Below are positions 1 through 5,092 of a stretch of DNA of 5,113 nt, in pieces; position 1 is the stretch's first letter, and each line of letters begins with the position of its first letter. The notes under the pieces are model-generated. The model did not search any database and was not told the origin of the DNA. It was given only the letters and a program-made list of their open reading frames with translations. Position numbers and translations under genes: made by a program. The stretch covers positions 1-5,113 of the forward strand of contig JAUYEC010000203.1 in assembly GCA_030691585.1 (NCBI GenBank). The letters run 5' to 3'. This DNA comes from Candidatus Omnitrophota bacterium. GTDB taxonomy: Bacteria > Omnitrophota > Gorgyraeia > Gygaellales > Profunditerraquicolaceae.

Positions 1-466
1 CGTCCTTGTAAACCCTGACCATTTCCAGGACTTCGTTAGTGATACGCTCCTGGAAATCCTTTTCTCCGTAAAAAGGACAGGGATATTCCCATGCTCCTAA
101 CCAATGGCCGAGCACGGTGCGGATCCCATAGAGCTCGTAGAGATCCCGGATCACCTTTTTTACCGCTTCCGGGTTTGGCCCCGGCTGGTAGATCCTGATG
201 GTATTAATACCCATCTCTTGCATCAATTTGCCATCGGTGATCCAGGGCTTGTTAGGATCCGACCACCAATCGTATTCGTGGTTCTTACCTATAGGAACAG
301 GATTGTAACAGACGCCCTTTATTACAAAAGGCTTACCCCCTGTTTTAAGCTGATAATGGCCGTTTTTAAATTTCTCAACATACACGGCCGGCGCTTTGGG
401 CCGGCAGCCCGCGGCTGCCAGCCCAAAAGCGAACAGAAGGGTGGTTACGGTTCGACAGAACTTCAT
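1..466 (-). CDS. Lipoprotein with GH-A (GH2/GH5-like) glycosidase barrel, N-terminal part, truncated by window edge
   Basis: The frame starts at ATG 466 and stays open for 155 codons to base 1, so the 3' part, including any catalytic residues, lies outside the window. Residues 1-21 form a lipoprotein leader: KFCR, a hydrophobic stretch, then LAAAGC with the lipid-accepting Cys at 21, so the mature protein should be membrane-anchored. After a short linker, residues 36-53 (GHYQLKTGGKPFVIKGVCY) match the barrel entry of the large glycosidase encoded upstream (GDWQLIVEQKPYIIKGITY). Further matches follow: DGKLMQEMGINTIRIYQP (residues 78-95) against DFKLMKEMGVNTIRLYHHP, and RDLYELYGIRTVLGHWLG (107-124) against RELYSNYGIRVIIGDFLG. 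It therefore looks like a shorter paralogue lacking the TPR-like region. The start overlaps the preceding stop as ATGA, suggesting translational coupling; the ribosome site (GGATGAG) is weak. Activity and substrate are unknown, and a catalytically dead binding protein is possible. Confidence 0.85.
   Translation of the reverse strand, partial: MKFCRTVTTLLFAFGLAAAGCRPKAPAVYVEKFKNGHYQLKTGGKPFVIKGVCYNPVPIGKNHEYDWWSDPNKPWITDGKLMQEMGINTIRIYQPGPNPEAVKKVIRDLYELYGIRTVLGHWLGAWEYPCPFYGEKDFQERITNEVLEMVRVYKD
392..431 (-). repeat. Strong stem-loop inside the lipoprotein signal-peptide codons
   Basis: In the transcript, bases 431-413 pair with 409-392. The stem has CGC/GCG, UUU/AAA with one bulged U, GGGC/GCCC, one U-G wobble, then GGCAGCC/GGCUGCC, closed by a GCG triloop. 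That is about 18 base pairs. It covers codons 12-25 of the lipoprotein gene, across the lipobox, starting 35 bases after the start codon. There is no following T-run, so it is not an intrinsic terminator. It may be a palindromic repeat kept in frame or a translational control structure; the pairing is seen directly, the role is unknown. Confidence 0.7.
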
Positions 467-1620
467 TCAAACTTGATCTCATCCAGGTAGAACGTGGCGC
501 CTTCCGGGTTATTGTCAATGTTTGCCGCCCAGCAGAAGCCTCCGATGATATAGGACATATCTTTACCTTTGAGGTCAATGGTATATTGGGTCCAATCCTT
601 ATTCAGGATGACCGGGCCGATCACGGCGCTGTCGGAATCGGAGAATTCTCCCATAATGCCTCCGGCCTTGAACTCCTCAATGCGCTCACCGCCTTTGGCG
701 CCGCGCGCCCAGAAGGTAAGCTTAGTGGCCTTGGATAGGTCATATCCGCCGTCCACGTTGCCCCAGTTGTTGGCCGGATTCTGCCAAAGTATCCCCGCCC
801 AACGCGCACCCTGACTGGCCTTGCCGCTGTAGACGATCTTGATGCAGCTGTCGCCTAAATACGCGTCCTCTTTTGAGGCGCCGTCGTATTTTATGTCGCC
901 ATAATCGCCCATCCAGCCGGAAGAGACAAAATGGTTCTTGGCTGAAGTGCGGTCGGCATAGACATAAAAAGGCACATCCTCGACTTTTTTCGCCGCTGGC
1001 TGCATAGTCGCGTCCGACTCATATTTGATGTCGTCAACGTAGAATGCGCATCCTTCGGGATTAAGGTCCGCGGTAGTGGTCCAGCCAAAACCTCCGTTAA
1101 TGTAAGAGAGGTCCTTGCCGGCCAGGTTGATCGTATATTGCTTCCAAACGTCGGTTAGCTCCACCGGCCCCATCTCCACGCTGGTTGAATCCGGATACGT
1201 GCCCTTGATGCCGCCGACGATGAATTTCTGGATCACCTCACCGCCCTTTGCGCCCCGCGCCCAAAAGGTCAGCTTGTTCATGCCGGTAAGGTTGAAACCC
1301 CCGTTCTTATTACCCCAGTTATTGGCCGGGTTCTGCCAATAAACACCTGCCCAGCCCTGGCCCTGTGTTTTTTTCGCGGTATAATCAAACTCAAGGCAGG
1401 CCGTGCCGGAATGCGGATTGATTGTTGCCTGGTCATTAAGTTTTACATCCCCGTAATCCCCCATCCATCCCGAGACGATGAAATGATTATCGCGGGCATT
1501 CTTGTCCGTGTAAACCGAAAACTCTTTTGGCTGCTCTGCAGGCATTTCCTCATACTCTGCAAGGGCGCTTGCCGGCAGCACCATTATCAATGCCGCCAAA
1601 ATGATCCATAGCCTTTTCAT
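463..1620 (-). CDS. Secreted protein with two tandem carbohydrate-binding-like beta-sandwich domains
   Basis: A 385-residue protein. ATG 1620 is chosen because a perfect AGGAGG lies 7 bases upstream; a GTG two codons earlier would sit almost on that site. Residues 1-21 are a Sec signal peptide (KR, hydrophobic core, ASALA cleavage site). The rest is two homologous copies of about 168 residues, at about 34-201 and 217-384. Shared blocks include GWMGDYGD (51/235), WAG then YWQ or LWQ followed by NPANNWGN (90/274), KLTFWARGAKGGE (116/300), GPV, QYTI.L.GKD.SYI.GGF.W, and a closing NPEG..FY.D.IK. Aromatic-rich beta strands and the lack of any catalytic signature fit a galactose-binding-like jelly-roll acting as a carbohydrate-binding module; I do not assign a numbered CBM family. 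Similar domains occur, as I recall, near beta-1,3-glucanase-like proteins. It is flanked on both sides by glycosidase-like genes and overlaps the downstream one by 4 bases, so it probably delivers or holds their polysaccharide substrate outside the cytoplasm. Confidence 0.87.
   Translation of the reverse strand: MKRLWIILAALIMVLPASALAEYEEMPAEQPKEFSVYTDKNARDNHFIVSGWMGDYGDVKLNDQATINPHSGTACLEFDYTAKKTQGQGWAGVYWQNPANNWGNKNGGFNLTGMNKLTFWARGAKGGEVIQKFIVGGIKGTYPDSTSVEMGPVELTDVWKQYTINLAGKDLSYINGGFGWTTTADLNPEGCAFYVDDIKYESDATMQPAAKKVEDVPFYVYADRTSAKNHFVSSGWMGDYGDIKYDGASKEDAYLGDSCIKIVYSGKASQGARWAGILWQNPANNWGNVDGGYDLSKATKLTFWARGAKGGERIEEFKAGGIMGEFSDSDSAVIGPVILNKDWTQYTIDLKGKDMSYIIGGFCWAANIDNNPEGATFYLDEIKFE
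469..1521 (-). repeat. Internal gene duplication: two copies of the binding-domain coding unit
   Basis: Bases 1521-1018 and 972-469 encode the two homologous domains, offset by 552 bp (184 codons) at the NPANNWG block. Similarity persists at DNA level there: the plus strand reads ccccagttgttggccgg from 761 and ccccagttattggccgg from 1313. The linker between the copies (about residues 202-216, MQPAAKKVEDV) is short. About half of the residues look identical by eye. This indicates an in-gene duplication old enough for the proteins to have diverged. Confidence 0.85.
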
Positions 1621-1627
1621 TACCACA

Positions 1628-1633
1628 CCTCCT
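1628..1633 (-). promoter_or_regulatory. Shine-Dalgarno site AGGAGG of the binding-module gene
   Basis: A perfect AGGAGG with a 7-base spacer (TGTGGTA) before ATG 1620. It decides the start in favour of ATG over the in-frame GTG at 1626, which would be only one base from the site. It is the strongest ribosome site in the window, suggesting this protein is made in larger amounts than its neighbours. Confidence 0.9.
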
Positions 1634-1733
1634 GTTTTTTGTTAAACGCTTTTTACCGGTTGATCAAAGACTTCAAAATGCTTAAATTCAATATCGCTTG
1701 TTTGTCGTCAGCGCCTCTAATGAATATAGCCTG

Positions 1734-1742
1734 CCTCCTTTC
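1734..1742 (-). other. Orphan Shine-Dalgarno-like sequence GAAAGGAGG
   Basis: Directly after the TGA of the glycosidase gene (1745-1743) the transcript reads GAAAGGAGG. At a normal spacing downstream there is only ATT-CAT-TAG, so no ORF follows. It may be a remnant of a lost start or a chance purine run. The next gene starts more than 110 bases later with its own site. Confidence 0.35.
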
Positions 1743-4196
1743 TCACCTCCACAACTTTTTATAAGTATAATATGACTTGCGTAACTGCCTTAAAAACGGG
1801 CTTAATTTACCGTCGCCCTGGCCGCTCATGCCCAGCCATTCCTCGTGCATAAAGCCATCGGGGAACGGCCCGGCCCATAAGCCCTTGGTATCATGGAGGC
1901 CCGGCTCATAGGCCTTCCACCATTCATCGAGCCACTCAAACACAATACCTCCGATGGCGTTACCCTCGCCTCCGGAGAATGCCGTATTATGCTCGATGTC
2001 CTCCCAGGCGGCGCGATGATATTGCGCCTGCAGCTCCTCTACCTCCTCGGTATTTTTGCCTTCGGCAGAAGCCGGACAGCCAAATTCGGTAATAAACACC
2101 GGGCGGTCCGCTTCTTCTTTTACCTGCCGCCAGATGCGGCCAAAACCGTAATTTCCGCGGTAGGCATTGGTGCCAAAAATATCAATGTCAGGTGCGTCCT
2201 TGCCGAATTTATCCAAAAACAATATGTCGCCGTTACCGATGGCCACCGGATGCTCGGGGTCCAGCGACTTTATCAACAGCGCCGCTTCATTGACGAATTT
2301 AAAAAACGCGTCCGGGTCCTTATCGGCATTGCAGGCATAGCCATAGACGTTCTCATTACCCAGCAGCCAGAATAAAAGATACGGCTCGTCTTTATGCTCC
2401 AACACCATTTCCGTGACCGTTAAGAGCATATTCTTTTTTTGTTCCGGGTTATTATAATCCGTTCCGGGATTCCAGGGAGCACCCGAGCCGATGGCGTATT
2501 TACCCAGGAAATCGCCGATGATCACCCTGATGCCGTAATTACTATAAAGTTCGCGCAGGACTTCTTTTTTGATCTTGAGCGGATGGTGATACAGGCGGAT
2601 AGTGTTGACCCCCATTTCTTTCATCAGCTTAAAATCACCCAGCGCCGGCTCGTCTTTGTCCTGCAGGTTATTACGGTTCTTGTCCACAAAAGCGTCATAC
2701 GGCCCGTCAGCCTTGCCGTTATTGTTGGAATCCTCTTCCATCCAATTGCCCAGGGTGTTGTTGTCCGGGGACTGGCCTACCTTGGTGGGCGCATAAGTAA
2801 TCCCCTTTATTATATACGGTTTTTGCTCCACTATCAACTGCCAATCGCCGGTCTCATACTGGAGAAGATGCACCTTGCCCTTGCCCAGCCGCCTTTTTAC
2901 ACTTAAAAGGCTGGTGTCCTGCTTAAATTTGAATTTCTCCAGCAGGCCCTTCTTGACGAACTTACCGGGGCTGGCGATGACGATATCATTTGAAATATCG
3001 TTATCATAACCGTTGGTGACCCGGATATCCGCTCCGGAGAGCCTATAACCCAGGCCGGTATTTTCTTTAAGCAGGAAATTTATCTTGGCGATCGCCGCCT
3101 GCCCCACATACCAGGGCGTATGCCAGTAGGTCCAGCCGTAGGCGCCGGGAAAATGCACCACAATAGCGTAATAACATTTCAAGGCATGTTTTACGAGCCC
3201 CGCTTTTTCCAGGATCAGTCCGGTATAAAATAATTTGACCCCCTGCGGCTCGGAACAGGTCGCCCATTTCAGGAACGCCGCTTCCAGGTCAGGAGAATGC
3301 ATGAAATCCCACGGCGACCCCTCCAGCCTGCCTTCCTTAAGCGCCTTTTTGAATTCGGGGTCCCATCTGACGGATGTGCTGTTGGGATATATCCCCTCTC
3401 CCGCCGCCGCGATCAGGCCTTCCTGGTTCTTGACCACGTATTTATAATCTTTAGTGCCGGCATTCTGGAATTCGCCGTATTGTTCATAGTCCACAAAATC
3501 TTCTTTGCCCGGGTCATAAAGCACAATGCGCGTCGGCAACTGGCTGACCCTTTTTTTATCCGCCGGCGTCTCCCGCGGCGGCACAGCAGGCACTGTACCA
3601 ATGGCCTTGTCTATACTTTCCTGCGCGGCCTTGGCAAGGCTCCAGAACCAGCCGCGCTGGTCCCAGGCCTGGCCATAGGAATATTTATCGATCACCGTCT
3701 TAAAAACCCCTATTGATTCGTCATACTTGCCCTGGTCGCGGTAGGACTCGGCCTGGATAAAATAAGCGGTGGCCACATCATTAAGAGACTGCACTGCCTC
3801 GATGTCCGGCCGCGCTTTAGGCATAGCAGTCAAGCCTGCCTGCTGTTTATCCGCCTCGGCGCCGTATAACTCAATGACCTGGTTAGTATATTTAAAAGTT
3901 CCTTCAATGTCTTTATTGCCGTGCGCTTCCCAGGCCTTAACGAGCAGCTCGCCGGAGGTCGGCACGGCCGGTTTGTCTTCGGCAAAAGCAACAGAAGAAA
4001 AAATAAATAAAACTACAAAAATCCGAAGCACGAAGCACGAAATCCGAAACAAATCCGAATGTTCAAATGTCTTAATGTTCGAATTGTAGGGACAGAATAG
4101 TATTCTGTCCCTACAGTCATTGTTCTGAGCATTAGAGTTTTGGGTATTTGAACATTGTTTCGAATTTCGATATTCGGATTTCGGATTTATCTTCAT
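1743..4196 (-). CDS. Secreted TPR-like plus GH-A (GH2-like) glycoside hydrolase fusion
   Basis: 817 codons from ATG 4196, which shares its A with the permease stop (TAATG). Residues 60-72 (FVVLFIFSSVAFA) are a signal-peptide core and cleavage site before EDK, but they are preceded by about 56 residues coded by an inserted repeat; GTG 4031 and TTG 4052 are alternative starts closer to the core. Residues 85-200 and about 305-380 are helical, with TPR-like features (YFIQAESYRDQGKYDESIG; then LEKAGLVKHALKCYYAIV). Residues 451-817 form a TIM-barrel glycosidase-like domain: KPYIIKGITY (459-468), MGVNTIRLYHHP (528-539), GNEN (613-616) with E615 as candidate acid/base, GTNAY (675-679), ITEFG (702-706) with E704 as candidate nucleophile, and FEWLDEWW (753-760). 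This layout fits clan GH-A and most resembles GH2 catalytic domains, although the sugar-binding domains usual in GH2 are absent. Asp/Asn-rich loops at 489-517 may bind calcium. Substrate unknown; transglycosylation is possible. Confidence 0.85.
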   Translation of the reverse strand: MKINPKSEYRNSKQCSNTQNSNAQNNDCRDRILFCPYNSNIKTFEHSDLFRISCFVLRIFVVLFIFSSVAFAEDKPAVPTSGELLVKAWEAHGNKDIEGTFKYTNQVIELYGAEADKQQAGLTAMPKARPDIEAVQSLNDVATAYFIQAESYRDQGKYDESIGVFKTVIDKYSYGQAWDQRGWFWSLAKAAQESIDKAIGTVPAVPPRETPADKKRVSQLPTRIVLYDPGKEDFVDYEQYGEFQNAGTKDYKYVVKNQEGLIAAAGEGIYPNSTSVRWDPEFKKALKEGRLEGSPWDFMHSPDLEAAFLKWATCSEPQGVKLFYTGLILEKAGLVKHALKCYYAIVVHFPGAYGWTYWHTPWYVGQAAIAKINFLLKENTGLGYRLSGADIRVTNGYDNDISNDIVIASPGKFVKKGLLEKFKFKQDTSLLSVKRRLGKGKVHLLQYETGDWQLIVEQKPYIIKGITYAPTKVGQSPDNNTLGNWMEEDSNNNGKADGPYDAFVDKNRNNLQDKDEPALGDFKLMKEMGVNTIRLYHHPLKIKKEVLRELYSNYGIRVIIGDFLGKYAIGSGAPWNPGTDYNNPEQKKNMLLTVTEMVLEHKDEPYLLFWLLGNENVYGYACNADKDPDAFFKFVNEAALLIKSLDPEHPVAIGNGDILFLDKFGKDAPDIDIFGTNAYRGNYGFGRIWRQVKEEADRPVFITEFGCPASAEGKNTEEVEELQAQYHRAAWEDIEHNTAFSGGEGNAIGGIVFEWLDEWWKAYEPGLHDTKGLWAGPFPDGFMHEEWLGMSGQGDGKLSPFLRQLRKSYYTYKKLWR
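4019..4188 (-). repeat. Nested inverted-repeat (MITE- or RPE-like) element inserted in the 5' end of the glycosidase gene
   Basis: Outer arms at about 4019-4068 and 4146-4188 are imperfect inverted copies. Both begin AAATCCGAA reading inward, share CGAAAT.CGAAACAA, and share the exact 10-mer ATGTTCAAAT (plus strand 4059-4068; its complement at 4146-4155). The arms are built of short ATCCGAA and GCACGAA units. A separate perfect palindrome sits in the middle. The element stays open in the reading frame of the host gene, and 168 bp lie between an ATG-AAG-ATA start and the signal-peptide core. This style resembles dispersed elements seen across many uncultivated bacterial genomes and, functionally, the in-frame Rickettsia palindromic elements. 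No transposase is present, so any movement would depend on another source. Confidence 0.75.
4085..4115. repeat. Perfect 31-bp palindrome TGTAGGG...CCCTACA
   Basis: TGTAGGGACAGAATA (4085-4099), a single G, then its exact reverse complement (4101-4115): 15-base arms around one base. It lies between the outer arms of the larger element and is read as codons DCRDRILFCPYN of the glycosidase frame. It shares the GTAGGG/CCCTAC ends with the palindrome before the permease gene but has a different core. There is no T-run in either direction, so a terminator role is unlikely. Confidence 0.9.
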
Positions 4197-5044
4197 TATC
4201 CTACCACGGCTCCAGCTGTAACGCCCTTGACGATATACTTCTGCATCAGGATGTACACTAATATAATAGGTAAGGCGGCAATGGAGAGGCCCGCCATCAA
4301 TAACGGGTATTGGGTGATGAACTCTCCGCGAAAAGTGTTAAGTGCCACTTGCAGCGGCATCATCGGCCGGCTGTCAAAAATGACCAGGGCCAGGACGTAT
4401 TCGTTCCAGACGTTGAGCACGTTAAAAATCACCACCACCGCCAGCACAGGCTTGGCAAGCGGCAAAGCCACATGCCACCAGATGCCCAATTTCGAACAGC
4501 CGTCAATGCGCGCGGCATCTTCGAGCTCTTTGGGCATCTTGTCAAAAAAAGTCTTGAACAAAAATATGCTTGTGGATAAACCTACGCAAATCATACACAG
4601 GATATAACCCGCGGCGGTGTTGCGCAGGTGCAATTTATTCAATAAAACATAGAGCGGAACGAAACTTCCCGGCACCGGTATCATCATCGCCGCTATAAAG
4701 ACCCAAAAAAGCAAATTCCGTCCGGGGAACCTGAGGCGCGAAAAAGCATAAGCGGCCATAGAAGAAATAATCACAATGCCGATGACTACCGCAACAGTGT
4801 AAAATATGCTATTTAAGAAATAGCGGCCAAACCCACCCTGCTGCCAGGCCTGGATATAATTTTCAAAATGGAACTTTGCGGGAACCAGCGACATATCCTT
4901 AAAGATCGTATCCTGGGTCTTGAAGCTCGAGGAGATCATCCAGATAAGCGGAAAAAGACAGGTGATGGAAACACTGATCAAAAGTAGGTGGATCAGCACA
5001 CTCACAATCTTCTCTTTCGACTTATAATATACGGATGTTTTCAT
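4196..5044 (-). CDS. Carbohydrate ABC transporter permease, MalG/UgpE-type (binding-protein-dependent transport family)
   Basis: 282 residues, usual for the family, forming one of the two inner-membrane subunits of a CUT1-type sugar importer. ATG 5044 is preferred because AGGAAG lies 7 bases upstream. An in-frame TTG at 5074 would add ten residues coded by a palindromic repeat. Six membrane segments are visible at about 12-36, 78-102, 111-133, 145-163, 198-220 and 247-268. The cytoplasmic EAA loop that docks the ATPase is at 173-199, with ELEDAARIDGC and G..W...LPL.KP. The C terminus YIVKGVTAGAVVG is typical of MalG-like subunits. The partner permease, binding protein and ATPase are not in the window; the partner permease would be expected just upstream (above 5113). 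The stop overlaps the next start by one base, tying uptake to the extracellular glycosidase. The sugar cannot be told from the sequence. Confidence 0.95.
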   Translation of the reverse strand: MKTSVYYKSKEKIVSVLIHLLLISVSITCLFPLIWMISSSFKTQDTIFKDMSLVPAKFHFENYIQAWQQGGFGRYFLNSIFYTVAVVIGIVIISSMAAYAFSRLRFPGRNLLFWVFIAAMMIPVPGSFVPLYVLLNKLHLRNTAAGYILCMICVGLSTSIFLFKTFFDKMPKELEDAARIDGCSKLGIWWHVALPLAKPVLAVVVIFNVLNVWNEYVLALVIFDSRPMMPLQVALNTFRGEFITQYPLLMAGLSIAALPIILVYILMQKYIVKGVTAGAVVG

Positions 5045-5051
5045 ATTGTTT

Positions 5052-5057
5052 CTTCCT
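5052..5057 (-). promoter_or_regulatory. Shine-Dalgarno site AGGAAG of the permease gene
   Basis: AGGAAG with a 7-base spacer (AAACAAT) before ATG 5044. It touches the edge of the palindrome at 5058, so a hairpin in the transcript would end immediately before the ribosome site. It supports ATG 5044 as the start. Confidence 0.75.
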
Positions 5058-5086
5058 GTAGGGGCGGGTTTCAAACCCGCCCCTAC
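5058..5086. repeat. Perfect 29-bp GC-rich palindrome GTAGGGGCGGGTTT / AAACCCGCCCCTAC
   Basis: 14-base arms (5058-5071 and 5073-5086) flank a single C. It fills most of the space before the permease gene. Neither side has the T-run of an intrinsic terminator. The GTAGGG...CCCTAC ends match the palindrome at 4085-4115, so both probably belong to one dispersed family of REP-like elements with variable cores. In RNA it would form a very stable hairpin that could protect mRNA ends or modulate translation of the permease. Confidence 0.9.
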
Positions 5087-5092
5087 GCGATT

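Larger units (their letters stand above)
1621..1742 (-). promoter_or_regulatory. 122-bp leader between the glycosidase and binding-module genes
   Basis: This is the only sizeable gap between genes in the window. It ends in a strong ribosome binding site and starts with a second GGAGG run that has no usable start codon after it. I see no convincing terminator hairpin and no clear -35/-10 pair. TTGAAG followed 15 bases later by TAAAAA (around 1645-1670) is too weak to call. Short palindromes TTGATCAA and ACCGGT occur near 1655-1664 and could be chance. A separate promoter or RNA processing site for the downstream pair could lie here, but nothing in the bases proves it. Confidence 0.35.

Noticed and set aside
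104..490. Open plus-strand frame of 128 codons
   Set aside because: It lies antisense to the lipoprotein gene, whose translation has clear family motifs; the plus-strand product has none and no ribosome site.
1645..1670. Promoter before the binding-module gene
   Set aside because: The best -35/-10-like pair (TTGAAG, TAAAAA) has poor boxes and a 15-base spacing; not enough to call.
1893..2906. Long plus-strand frames of 155-160 codons
   Set aside because: They are antisense to the glycosidase barrel and have low-complexity or unrecognisable products. The minus-strand protein carries conserved catalytic-type motifs across the same bases.
2979..3002. Inverted repeat ACGATAT...ATATCGT
   Set aside because: Seven-base AT-rich arms with an eight-base loop inside well-conserved coding sequence; easily chance.
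4019..4188. CRISPR array or tandem repeat
   Set aside because: The repeated ATCCGAA/GCACGAA units are short, irregular and arranged as opposed arms, with no regular spacers.
4155..4607. Plus-strand frame of 150 codons crossing the permease
   Set aside because: It is antisense to the permease membrane segments and the EAA loop and begins inside the repeat element; no support as a gene.
5044..5074. Upstream TTG start adding ten residues to the permease
   Set aside because: The extra codons are the palindrome itself, and the ATG at 5044 has a well-placed AGGAAG.
5058..5086. Intrinsic transcription terminator
   Set aside because: The stem is strong but no T-run follows it on the minus strand, and the plus strand has only a short ATTTTAATT after a GCG gap. 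Both sides belong to the same operon direction.
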